A DNA stretch of 64,000 bases from Streptomyces sp. DH12. Lineage in GTDB: Bacteria > Actinomycetota > Actinomycetes > Streptomycetales > Streptomycetaceae. Every line of letters starts with the position of its first letter. Within the stretch, counting starts at the first letter, position 1. Made by a program: the position numbers and the translations under genes. Location of the stretch: positions 62,001 through 126,000 of the forward strand of contig NZ_JAHWGT010000010.1 in the NCBI RefSeq assembly GCF_020873895.1, read 5' to 3'. Under the pieces are notes generated by a model. It was not told the DNA's origin, searched no databases, and worked only from the letters and a program-made list of their open reading frames with translations. Below, piece after piece: positions 1-7,544 of this stretch.

Positions 1-182
1 TCCGGGCCATGCCCGACCTGCGGCCGCGCGAGCTGGCCGTGGCGGCCCCGCTGATCGCGCTGCTGCTCGTCCTCGGCGTCTACCCGAAGCCGCTCACCGA
101 CATCGTCAACCCGGCGGTGCGGCACACCATGTCCGACGTCCAGCAGAAGGACCCCCGGCCCGACGTGGAGGCGGCCAAGTGA
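1..182 (+). CDS. nuoM: NADH-quinone oxidoreductase subunit M, C-terminal end (partial)
   Basis: The reading frame entering from the left edge encodes about 59 residues and ends at a TGA that overlaps the GTG start of nuoN by 4 bp (GTGA). It contains one last hydrophobic helix (PLIALLLVLGVYPKPLTDIV) followed by a hydrophilic tail, which is how NuoM proton-pumping subunits end (the LGVYP / PLTD pattern is typical). The assignment rests on this short tail plus its position directly before nuoN, the normal order at the end of a nuo operon. The gene belongs to the main complex I locus, distinct from the second nuoM at 26399. Confidence 0.85.
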   Translation, partial: RAMPDLRPRELAVAAPLIALLLVLGVYPKPLTDIVNPAVRHTMSDVQQKDPRPDVEAAK

Positions 183-1831
183 GCACTACGGACTTCCACA
201 CCCTGTGGACGACGGCGGCCACCGAACCGCTCGGCCGGATCCCCGCGCCGGAGATCGAGTACGGGCAGCTCGCCCCGGTCCTCATCGTGGTCGGCGCGGC
301 GGTCCTCGGCATCCTCGTCGAGGCCGTCGTCCCGCGCCGGGCGCGCTACCACGCGCAGCTGTTCCTCAGCGCGGTGGCGCTCGCCGGCGCGTTCGCCGCG
401 GTGATCGGCCTCGCCGTCACGGGCCACGCCACGACCAAGGCGCAGATCTCCGCCATGGGCGCCATCGCGGTCGACGGCCCCGCCCTGTTCCTCCAGGGGA
501 CGATCCTGCTGACCTCGCTCGTCGCGGTCTTCACCTTCGCCGAGCGGCGCCTCGACCCGGCCCGGCACGGCCACCGCGTCGACTCCTTCGCCGCCGAGGC
601 GGCCGCCGTCCCGGGCAGCGAGCACGAGAAGGCCGCGGTCAGGGCGGGGTTCACCACCACCGAGGTGTTCCCGCTGGTGATGTTCGCCGTCGCGGGCATG
701 CTCGTCTTCCCCGCCGCCAACGACCTGCTGACGCTCTTCATCGCGCTGGAGGTCTTCTCGCTGCCGCTGTACCTGCTCTGCGCCGTCGCCCGCCGCAAGC
801 GGCTGATGTCGCAGGAGGCCGCGGTCAAGTACTTCCTGCTCGGCTCCTTCGCCTCCGCGTTCCTGCTCTTCGGCATCGCGCTGCTCTACGGCTACGCGGG
901 CTCCGTCTCGTACGCCCGGATCGCGGACGTCGTGGACGGCGCGGTCGGCACGGTCGACCCGGCGCTCGCCGCGACGATGAGCAACGACGTCCTGCTGCTC
1001 ATCGGCTTCGCGCTGGTGCTGATGGGCCTGCTGTTCAAGGTGGGCGCGGTGCCGTTCCACATGTGGACGCCCGACGTCTACCAGGGCGCGCCCACGCCGG
1101 TGACCGGCTTCATGGCGGCGGCCACCAAGGTCGCGGCGTTCGGCGCGATGCTGCGGCTGCTGTACGTGGTCCTGCCGGGGCTGCGCTGGGACTGGCGGCC
1201 CGTCATGTGGGGCGTCGCCATCGTCACCATGCTCGCCGGCGCGGTCGTCGCCATCACCCAGACCGACATCAAGCGGCTGCTCGCCTACTCGTCGATCGCG
1301 CACGCCGGGTTCATCCTCGCGGGCGTCATCGCCGCGACGCCGTCGGGCATCTCGTCCACGCTGTTCTACCTGGCGGCGTACTCGTTCGTGACGGTCGGCG
1401 CGTTCGCGGTGGTCACGCTGGTGCGGGACGCGGGCGGCGAGGCCACGCACCTGTCGAAGTGGGCCGGCCTGGGGCGGCGGTCGCCGCTGGTGGCGGCGGT
1501 CTTCGCGGTGTTCCTGCTGGCCTTCGCCGGGATCCCGCTGACGTCGGGCTTCTCGGGCAAGTTCGCCGTGTTCAAGGCGGCCGCCGAGGGCGGCGCGGGC
1601 GCCCTGGTGGTGGTCGGCGTGATCGCCTCGGCCATCGCCGCGTTCTTCTACATCCGGGTCATCGTGCTGATGTTCTTCAGCGAACCGCACCCGGAGGGGC
1701 CGACCGTCGCGGTGCCCTCGCCGCTGACCATGACGGCCATCGCCGTGGGCGTCGCCGTGACGCTCGTCCTCGGCGTGGCCCCGCAGTACTTCCTGGACCT
1801 CGCCGGACAGGCGGGGGTGTTCGTCCGCTAG
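179..1831 (+). CDS. nuoN: NADH-quinone oxidoreductase subunit N (main complex I locus)
   Basis: Membrane subunit of proton-pumping NADH:menaquinone oxidoreductase, one of the three antiporter-like subunits (with L and M). The 550-residue product is almost entirely hydrophobic helices. Conserved charged residues of antiporter-like subunits can be seen: E191 in ALEVFSLPLY, K217 in AAVKYFLLGS, K287 in LLFKVGAVPFHMW and K317 in AATKVAAFGA. A hydrophilic stretch at about 122-160 lies between helices, common in actinobacterial NuoN. GTG start overlaps the nuoM stop, so translation is coupled. It is the last gene of its operon: a strong hairpin follows at 1858-1901. Confidence 0.96.
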   Translation: MSTTDFHTLWTTAATEPLGRIPAPEIEYGQLAPVLIVVGAAVLGILVEAVVPRRARYHAQLFLSAVALAGAFAAVIGLAVTGHATTKAQISAMGAIAVDGPALFLQGTILLTSLVAVFTFAERRLDPARHGHRVDSFAAEAAAVPGSEHEKAAVRAGFTTTEVFPLVMFAVAGMLVFPAANDLLTLFIALEVFSLPLYLLCAVARRKRLMSQEAAVKYFLLGSFASAFLLFGIALLYGYAGSVSYARIADVVDGAVGTVDPALAATMSNDVLLLIGFALVLMGLLFKVGAVPFHMWTPDVYQGAPTPVTGFMAAATKVAAFGAMLRLLYVVLPGLRWDWRPVMWGVAIVTMLAGAVVAITQTDIKRLLAYSSIAHAGFILAGVIAATPSGISSTLFYLAAYSFVTVGAFAVVTLVRDAGGEATHLSKWAGLGRRSPLVAAVFAVFLLAFAGIPLTSGFSGKFAVFKAAAEGGAGALVVVGVIASAIAAFFYIRVIVLMFFSEPHPEGPTVAVPSPLTMTAIAVGVAVTLVLGVAPQYFLDLAGQAGVFVR

Positions 1832-1857
1832 CGGCGGCGGGCGACCCGGCGCGCGGA

Positions 1858-1901
1858 GGCGGCCGGGCGGGACGCGCGGTGACGCGCCCCGCCCGGCCGC
1901 C
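1858..1901. terminator. bidirectional terminator hairpin between nuoN and a convergent gene
   Basis: A 14-bp perfect inverted repeat (1858-1871 with 1888-1901), very GC-rich, with a GC-rich inner loop. It sits in the 77-bp space between the convergent stop codons of nuoN and the secreted-protein gene, so it can serve both. No U-run follows, as is usual in Streptomyces. Confidence 0.75.
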
Positions 1902-1908
1902 GCCGTGT

Positions 1909-2448
1909 TCAGTCCTGCCCGGCGCAGCTCACGTCGGGGTTCCACTCGTGGAACATGCCCTTGGGGTTGGGCTTGTGCAGCCACACGTGCAGGTCGTAGT
2001 GGACCTTGACGCCCTCCTCGACGCCCGACGACGGGCCGAGGAAGGGCTGCCCGAACATCACCGGGCGGTCGTCGTCGGTGGCCAGGTCCTGGTCGGCGTC
2101 CTCGACGAACCACTCCACCCCTACCAGCCGCAGCTTGCCGTCCGCCCCCTTCTCGTACATGAGGGCGGAGGGCTTGGTGGGGTCGGTCTGGTTGTTGTGC
2201 GCCGTGTTGACGTAGTGGAAGCCCATGGCTCCCTCGCCCTCCCGGGCGATGCAGCCGCGCATGGGGGTGTAGCCGTCCGCGACGGCCCGTTCCACCGAGT
2301 GGTACTTCAGCGTCGCGTTGAAGGACGCCATCAGGTCGGTGTGCGCGGAGTCCTCGTCGGCGGCCGTCGCGGGGGCCGGACCCCCCAGCAGTGCCAGGGA
2401 GGCGAGGGAGGCGACGGCGGCGGCGGTTATGGGCCCTCTCGGGTTCAT
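1909..2448 (-). CDS. conserved secreted protein of unknown function
   Basis: 179 residues with a clear Sec signal peptide: MNPRGPITAAAVASLASLALL followed by a small-residue stretch ending near APATAA, so the mature protein begins at about residue 30. The start at 2448 is chosen because GAGGAG lies just upstream; the longer upstream frame has no signal-like N-terminus. The mature part contains several motifs of a widespread but uncharacterised family: YHSVERAVADGYTP, GAMGFHYVN, VEWFVED and a C-terminal YDLHVWLHKPNPKGMF...WNPDVSC. Two cysteines (in MRGCIA and the C-terminal VSC) could form a disulphide. Many His/Trp/Glu residues suggest a ligand or metal pocket, but no catalytic motif is recognised. 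Transcribed alone, away from the AraC gene. Confidence 0.85.
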   Translation of the reverse strand: MNPRGPITAAAVASLASLALLGGPAPATAADEDSAHTDLMASFNATLKYHSVERAVADGYTPMRGCIAREGEGAMGFHYVNTAHNNQTDPTKPSALMYEKGADGKLRLVGVEWFVEDADQDLATDDDRPVMFGQPFLGPSSGVEEGVKVHYDLHVWLHKPNPKGMFHEWNPDVSCAGQD

Positions 2449-2781
2449 GCGGTGCTCCTCGTGGGACGGCTGGCGGGCGTGCGGGGCGGCCGGTGCGGTC
2501 CGGGCGCGACCCCGTAGGAAGCATGTGACGCCGCGCGGACGGCCGCACCCGGGGGCGGGCCATCGGACGGACGGCACCCTGGCCCCGCCCGTCCCGCCGT
2601 GGCATGGTGACCGGACGCAACTGGTCCAGACCACCCGCTCCGGCGACGCCCCGGCGCGGTGGCGGGCCCACGACGGTTTCGAGGACGGGCGAGGGCGATG
2701 CGCGGCACCACGGTGTTACCAGGGGAGGACGGCGGGACCGGCGGGCGGGGGGCGCTGCCGATGCACCGCCTGGAGGTGCCG
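2449..2781. other. intergenic region between divergent genes
   Basis: 333 bp between the secreted-protein gene (minus) and the AraC-type regulator (plus); it must hold both promoters. I see no convincing -35/-10 pair and no repeat. The AraC frame is open upstream to 2659, with alternative starts at 2698 and 2761, but these lack a better ribosome binding site than the one for 2782. Confidence 0.6.
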
Positions 2782-3645
2782 ATGCCTGACGCGGTGCCGT
2801 TCGCGATCGGCACCTTCGACACCATCGGGCCGATGTCCCGGGCCGCCTTCCCCCACCGGCACACCTTCTACGAGATCGTCCACGTCACGGCCGGGCGCGG
2901 GGCGCACGTCGCCGACCTCGCCCGCTGGCCGCTGCGCCCGCCGCACCTGGGCTTCCTCACCCCCGGCCAGGTCCACCACTGGGAGGGGGCGGCGGACGTG
3001 GACGGCTCCGTCGTCCTGTTCACCGAGGACTTCCTGATCGACCACCCCGGGGACCGGCAGCTGCTGCGGCGGCTGGGCGAGCGGCCCTGGCCCACCCTGG
3101 ACGAGCGGGCCGCCGAGTGGACGGCCCGGCTCCTGGCCGATCTGCACGACGAGTACGACCGGGGTGCCGACGGCCGGCCCTCGGTGCTCCGCGCCCTGCT
3201 GCACGTCCTCGTGGTCCGCGCGGCGCGGCTCTACGACGCGCACCCGGCCGCCCCGGGCCGCGCCGGGGGCCGCCCGGGGGCCGTCGCGGAGGAGTTCACC
3301 CGCCTCATCGGCCGCGGCGACCCGGCGCTGTGGTCGGTGCGCGCCTGCGCGGCTGCCGTCGGCGTGAGCGCCGGGCACCTCGCCGAGGCGGTCAAGACGG
3401 CCACCGGCCGCACCCCGGGCCAGCTCGTCCGCGAGGCCCGCGTCCACGAGGCGAAACGTCTCCTCGCCCGCACCGACCTGACCGTCCGGCAGGTCGCCGC
3501 GCGGGTCGGGTTCGGCGACCCCGCCTACTTCTGCCGCTTCTTCCGCCGCGAGACCGGCACCAGTCCGGGCGACTTCCGCCGCGGCGCGGAGGCGGGCGGC
3601 GGTATTCACCACGACCGCCGCGTCCAGTCCATCGTCCGCCCGTGA
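2782..3645 (+). CDS. AraC-family transcriptional regulator
   Basis: 287 residues. The N-terminal half looks like the AraC cupin sensor (FPHRHTFYEIVHVTAGRG, then LGFLTPGQVHHW), and the C-terminal 100 residues form the double helix-turn-helix (CAAAVGVSAGHLAEAVKTATG, then the family signature VRQVAARVGFGDPAYFCRFF and FRRETGTSPGDFR). Start chosen at ATG 2782 because GGAGG lies 5 nt upstream; in-frame starts at 2698 and 2761 are possible. It ends 58 bp before the exported intradiol dioxygenase, same strand, so it may control that gene in response to an aromatic compound; the ligand cannot be read from sequence. Confidence 0.9.
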   Translation: MPDAVPFAIGTFDTIGPMSRAAFPHRHTFYEIVHVTAGRGAHVADLARWPLRPPHLGFLTPGQVHHWEGAADVDGSVVLFTEDFLIDHPGDRQLLRRLGERPWPTLDERAAEWTARLLADLHDEYDRGADGRPSVLRALLHVLVVRAARLYDAHPAAPGRAGGRPGAVAEEFTRLIGRGDPALWSVRACAAAVGVSAGHLAEAVKTATGRTPGQLVREARVHEAKRLLARTDLTVRQVAARVGFGDPAYFCRFFRRETGTSPGDFRRGAEAGGGIHHDRRVQSIVRP

Positions 3646-3703
3646 CGGCGTGCGTAGGTTCGAAGCCGTTCCCCTGACCCCCCCTCCCGGACCAGGAGCA
3701 GGC

Positions 3704-4531
3704 ATGGACGACCAGGAGCCCCGCAGTGGGCAGCCCACCCGCAAGACCGTGCTGCGCGCCGCCCTCGCGGCGGGCCTCGCCGCCCCCGCCGTGCTCGTCG
3801 GCGGGCCGGCACTGGCCCGTGCCGTCGCCGTGCCCGGCGGCGCCCCGCTGGAACCGACGCCCGCCTGCGACGACGGGGACGACCCGACGCCCCCGCAGAT
3901 GGAGGGCCCGTACTTCAAGCCGAACTCGCCCCGGCGCACGTCCCTGGTGGACGCCGGCACCCCGGGCGTCCGCCTCACCGTCACCGGCTACGTCTTCGGG
4001 CGCGGCTGCCGACCCGTCCCCGGCGTCCTGCTCGACTTCTGGCAGGCCGACGTCAACGGCGCCTACGACAACGCCGGGTACCGCTTCCGCGGCCACCAGT
4101 TCACCGACGCCCAGGGCGCGTTCCGCCTCACCACGATCGTGCCGGGCCTGTACCCGGGCCGCACCCGGCACATCCACGTCAAGGCGCAGGCTCCCGGCCG
4201 CCCGGTGCTCACCACGCAGCTGTACTTCCCGGGCGAGCCCCGCAACGCCACGGACCCGCTCTTCGACCCGCGGCTGCTGATGACCGTGCGCGACGCGGGC
4301 TCCGGGGCGAAGGAGGCGGCCTTCGACTTCGTGCTCGACGTGCCGCAGACGCCCGGCCCCGGCCCCGACCCGACGACCCCGCCGCCCGGCGGGACCTGGG
4401 CGCCGGGGACCGCGTACCGGCCGGGCGACCGGGTCACGTACGGGGGCCGCGGCTACGCGTGCCTCCAGGCCCACACCGCGCAGGCGGGGTGGGAGCCGCC
4501 GAGCGCCCCCGCGCTCTGGCGCGCCGGATGA
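3704..4531 (+). CDS. exported intradiol ring-cleavage dioxygenase with C-terminal carbohydrate-binding module
   Basis: 275 residues. N-terminus TRKTVLRAALAAGLAAPAVL resembles an export signal (Tat-like, but with RK in place of RR). The catalytic domain (about 50-215) is an intradiol dioxygenase, non-haem Fe(III): EGPYFKP, LLDFWQADVNGAYDNAG and PGLYPGRTRHIHVKA supply the expected ligands Y121, Y150, H156 and H158. After a Pro-rich linker (PGPGPDPTTPPPGG) comes a chitin/cellulose-binding type domain (about 228-275; GTWAPGTAYRPGDRVTYGG...YACLQAHTA...W), of the CBM5/12 kind. This architecture is known from secreted Streptomyces dioxygenases that cleave catechols derived from lignin while tethered to polysaccharide. 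Start at 3704 is preceded by AGGAG; the longer frame from 3650 puts an unlikely extension before the signal. Confidence 0.92.
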   Translation: MDDQEPRSGQPTRKTVLRAALAAGLAAPAVLVGGPALARAVAVPGGAPLEPTPACDDGDDPTPPQMEGPYFKPNSPRRTSLVDAGTPGVRLTVTGYVFGRGCRPVPGVLLDFWQADVNGAYDNAGYRFRGHQFTDAQGAFRLTTIVPGLYPGRTRHIHVKAQAPGRPVLTTQLYFPGEPRNATDPLFDPRLLMTVRDAGSGAKEAAFDFVLDVPQTPGPGPDPTTPPPGGTWAPGTAYRPGDRVTYGGRGYACLQAHTAQAGWEPPSAPALWRAG

Positions 4532-4565
4532 CCACCACGGGGTGCGGCTGAGCCATGCGCCGCAC

Positions 4566-4596
4566 GGCCCGGCACCCGGAGCCGGGGTGCCGGGCC
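4566..4596. terminator. terminator hairpin between dioxygenase and fahA genes
   Basis: 12-bp perfect stem (4566-4577 with 4585-4596), 7-nt loop, between convergent stop codons at 4531 and 4646. Probably terminates both genes. Confidence 0.75.
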
Positions 4597-4645
4597 ACGC
4601 CCCGTGGGCGTGGCCCGACCGCGTGCGCCCGGTCGGCCCGCGGTG

Positions 4646-5881
4646 TCAGACGGCCGGCGTGACGCGGCCCGTGACCTCGCCCAGGCCGACCTTCGCCCCG
4701 TCCGGGCCGGGCGCCCACGCGGTGAGCGTGACCACGTCGCCGTCCTCCAGGAACGTGCGCTTGCCGCCGGACAGTTCGAGCGCGTCCCGCCCGTTCCACG
4801 TCAGCTCCAGCAGCGAACCGCGCTGGTGCGGCTCCGGGCCGCTCACCGTGCCCGAGCCGTAGAGGTCGCCGGTGCGCAGCGAGGCGCCGTTGACGGTCAT
4901 GTGCGCCAGCTGCTGCGCCGCCGTCCAGTACATGGTGGAGAACGGCGGCTCGGCCACCACCTCGCCGTTGATCCGCACCGTGATGTGCAGGTCGAAGCCG
5001 CCCTGCTCCTCCTCGGCCGCGTCGTCCAGGTAGGGCAGCAGCGGGAGGTCACGGGCCGGCGGCGCCACCCGGGCGGCGTCGAGGGCCTCCAGCGGCGTCA
5101 CCCACGCCGACACCGACGTGGCGAACGACTTGCCCAGGAACGGGCCGAGCGGCACGTACTCCCACGCCTGCACGTCCCGCGCCGACCAGTCGTTGAGCAG
5201 CGTCAGGCCGAAGACGTGCTCGCGGAAGTCGCCGAGCGCGACCGGCCTGCCCAGCTCGGAGGGGGTGCCGACGACGAAGCCGACCTCCGCCTCGATGTCC
5301 AGCTTGCCGGACGGGCCGAAGACGGGAGCGGCGTCGGCCGGCGCCTTGCGCTGCCCGCTGGGGCGCACCACGTCCGTGCCGGAGACGACGACCGTGCCCG
5401 AGCGGCCGTGGTAACCGATCGGCAGGTGCTTCCAGTTCGGCGTCAGCGGCTCGCCGTCCGGGCGGAACATGCGGCCCACGTTGGAGGCGTGGTGCTCGCT
5501 GGCGTAGAAGTCGACGTAGTCCGCCACCTCGAACGGCAGGTGCAGCGTCACCGCGTCGAGCGGGTGCAGCAGGGGCTCGACGTCCGCGCGGTGCGCGGGT
5601 GAGGTCAGCCAGGCGGTGAGCGCGCGGCGCACGTCCCGCCACGTCCTGCGGCCCGCCGCCATCAGCGGGTTGAGGGTCGGCTGCGCGAGCAGGTCCGCGT
5701 ACGGGGAGCCGAGCGCGTGCGCCGCGGCGCCGGCGTCCAGCACATGGCCGCCGATCCGTACGCCCACCCTGCGGCGGCCGGGTTCGCCGGCGGTCGAGAA
5801 CACGCCGTACGGGAGGTTGTGCGGGCCGAAGGGGTCGCCTTCGGCCAGGTCGAGCGGGCTCTGTTCGGGCTGCTCGGGCAT
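4646..5881 (-). CDS. fahA: fumarylacetoacetase
   Basis: 411 residues, the usual length for this enzyme (about 410-420). Hydrolyses 4-fumarylacetoacetate to fumarate and acetoacetate, last step of tyrosine/homogentisate breakdown, in the cytosol. Motifs seen: HNLPYGVFS near the N-terminus, DYVDFYASEHHASNVGRMFRP (active-site His and metal-site Asp), LPIGYHGR, LDIEAEVGFVVG (metal-binding acids), LLNDWSARDVQAWEYVPLGPFLGKS (Asp metal ligand and Lys) and the C-terminal LYGSGTVSGPE. Start at ATG 5881 gives the normal MPEQPEQSPLDL beginning; the frame is open further but has no family similarity. The SD sequence is weak (GAGGCAA). Confidence 0.96.
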   Translation of the reverse strand: MPEQPEQSPLDLAEGDPFGPHNLPYGVFSTAGEPGRRRVGVRIGGHVLDAGAAAHALGSPYADLLAQPTLNPLMAAGRRTWRDVRRALTAWLTSPAHRADVEPLLHPLDAVTLHLPFEVADYVDFYASEHHASNVGRMFRPDGEPLTPNWKHLPIGYHGRSGTVVVSGTDVVRPSGQRKAPADAAPVFGPSGKLDIEAEVGFVVGTPSELGRPVALGDFREHVFGLTLLNDWSARDVQAWEYVPLGPFLGKSFATSVSAWVTPLEALDAARVAPPARDLPLLPYLDDAAEEEQGGFDLHITVRINGEVVAEPPFSTMYWTAAQQLAHMTVNGASLRTGDLYGSGTVSGPEPHQRGSLLELTWNGRDALELSGGKRTFLEDGDVVTLTAWAPGPDGAKVGLGEVTGRVTPAV

Positions 5882-6287
5882 CGGTGCTTGCCTCGCTTTC
5901 CACGTGTGTGGGGGACACGTTACGGCGGTGCCCGCGCTTCTCCCAGGTGTGGCGGGAGAGGGGCTCGTCACCCCCGCCGCGGCCGGGCCCCGGCCCCCGT
6001 CAGCCCCGGCCTGCCCGGCGGCCCCGCCCCTCCGCGGGGAGCCGGAGGCCGTCCGGTAGCGGAACGGGAACGTCCGAGTGGTCCGATCCGTACGAGAAGG
6101 TGGCGCGGACGGTCATGGAGGGTCCGCTTCCACCGGTCCATTCCGGTCGTACGTGCCGATCGCGAACATACCGGGGGTGGCGGGAAGGTGCCCACGGCGA
6201 TCCAAACGGGACCGGATACGCTGACGGGAGTGAATCCAGCGACACATCGACAATCCTTGTGATCGTCAGCAGACAGGAGACCTCCTC
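5882..6287. other. divergent promoter region, fahA / polyprenyl synthase
   Basis: 406 bp between divergent genes. On the minus strand TAACGT (5922-5917) is a possible -10 for fahA; on the plus strand TACGCT (6217-6222) is a possible -10 for the polyprenyl synthase gene. Neither has a good -35 at the right distance. No small gene or repeat is evident. Confidence 0.4.
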
Positions 6288-7298
6288 GTGACCGCAGTCG
6301 GGCCGTTCGGGCTGAGCGTGCGGGACCAGGCTCTCGAAGCCGATGTCCAGACCGGGCTGGCGGCGGTCGAGGCCGGACTCCTCGATGCCACCAAGAGCGA
6401 CGTCCCCTTCATCACGGAGGCGGCGCAGCACCTGGTCCGGGCCGGCGGCAAGCGGTTCCGCCCGCTGCTCGTGATGCTCTCCGCGCAGTTCGGCGACCCG
6501 CACGCGCCCGGTGTCGTGCCCGCGTCCGTGGTGGTCGAGCTGACGCACCTGGCGACGCTGTACCACGACGACGTGATGGACGAGGCCCTGGTGCGGCGCG
6601 GGGTGGACAGCGCCAACACCCGCTGGGGCAACTCCGTCGCCGTCCTCACGGGTGACTTCCTCTTCGCGCGGGCCTCACACATCCTGGCGGATCTCGGCCC
6701 CGAGGCCGTCCGCATCCAGGCGGGCGCGTTCGAGCGGCTGGTCACCGGGCAGATCCTGGAGACCGCGGGGCCGCGCGAGGGCCAGGACCCGGTCGAGCAC
6801 TACCTCGACGTCATCGCCGGCAAGACCGGCTCGCTGGTCGCCGTGTCCGGCCGGTTCGGCGCCATGATGGCCGGCGCCGACGAGCGGACCGTGGAGATCC
6901 TCACGCAGTACGGCGAGCGGCTCGGCACCGCCTTCCAGCTCGCCGACGACGTCCTCGACATCGCCTCCGACTCCCACGAGTCCGGCAAGACCCCCGGCAC
7001 CGACCTGCGCGAGGGCATCGCCACGCTGCCCGTCCTGCACCTGCGCGCCCTCGCCGAGCAGCACGGCCGCGCCGAGGACCTGGAGCTGGTGGAACTGCTG
7101 GACGGCGACCTGACGGACGACGCCCTGCACGCCGAGGCGCTGCGCCGGCTGCGTGCCCACCCCGCGCTGGAGCTGGCCCGCCGGGACACCGTGCGGTACG
7201 CCCAGGAGGCGCGGGCCATGCTCGCCCCGCTGCCGGACGGGTACGCCAAGTCCGCGCTCGTCGAGCTGTGCGACCTGGTCGTCCACCGCGCGGGCTGA
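6288..7298 (+). CDS. trans-polyprenyl diphosphate synthase (long chain, probable menaquinone side-chain synthase)
   Basis: 336 residues, an all-trans isoprenyl diphosphate synthase of the IspB/HepT type. It condenses isopentenyl diphosphate units onto an allylic primer. Both Asp-rich magnesium sites are present: DDVMD at 94-98 (in LYHDDVMDEA, followed by the substrate-binding RR) and DDVLD at 220-224 (QLADDVLDIASD); GKTGSL at 178-183 and GGKRFRPLL at 53-61 are the diphosphate/IPP-binding motifs. Small residues before the first DD motif fit a long-chain product. Location next to two complex I loci, and the use of menaquinone by Streptomyces, suggest it makes the quinone tail. GTG start has AGGAGA upstream. 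Product chain length cannot be told from sequence. Confidence 0.93.
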   Translation: MTAVGPFGLSVRDQALEADVQTGLAAVEAGLLDATKSDVPFITEAAQHLVRAGGKRFRPLLVMLSAQFGDPHAPGVVPASVVVELTHLATLYHDDVMDEALVRRGVDSANTRWGNSVAVLTGDFLFARASHILADLGPEAVRIQAGAFERLVTGQILETAGPREGQDPVEHYLDVIAGKTGSLVAVSGRFGAMMAGADERTVEILTQYGERLGTAFQLADDVLDIASDSHESGKTPGTDLREGIATLPVLHLRALAEQHGRAEDLELVELLDGDLTDDALHAEALRRLRAHPALELARRDTVRYAQEARAMLAPLPDGYAKSALVELCDLVVHRAG

Positions 7299-7349
7299 CA
7301 CCGGCCCGGCGGCGGGCGGTCGCACCACCGGCGCCCGCGTGCCGTCCCG

Positions 7350-7428
7350 GACCTGTGCCGTGCCGTACCCGTGCCGGGTCGGTGCCGTGCCGGGCGGGGC
7401 CTGTGCCGTCCCGTACCCGTGCGGGTGA
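7350..7428. repeat. imperfect direct repeat rich in GTGCCGT
   Basis: After the polyprenyl synthase stop, a stretch of the form CCTGTGCCGTSCCGTACCCGTGC occurs twice about 48 bp apart, with further GTGCCGTGCCGGG copies between. Non-coding, composition-driven, one of several unrelated short arrays in this window. Confidence 0.6.
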
Positions 7429-7431
7429 GGG

Positions 7432-7456
7432 TCTCAGGGGCGGGTCATCCCTGAGA
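7432..7456. promoter_or_regulatory. operator-like dyad upstream of the LolA-like gene
   Basis: Perfect 8-bp inverted repeat TCTCAGGG - 9 nt - CCCTGAGA, 88 bp before the start codon at 7545. It is too short and too far from any stop codon to be the obvious terminator of the preceding gene (stop at 7298), so a protein-binding site is more likely. No T-run follows. Confidence 0.45.
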
Positions 7457-7544
7457 GGTACGGCAAGTTGATGCCGCGGGCTGACGTCCGCGGGCCGCGG
7501 ATTGGGTGCAATGGATACCACCACACCACGGAGGTAGCGCACAC

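Noticed and set aside
80-2671. An 863-codon minus-strand frame over nuoN and the secreted-protein gene
   Set aside because: It runs antisense to nuoN, whose membrane helices and key residues are clear. The reverse frame has only Arg/Gly/Asp-rich sequence.
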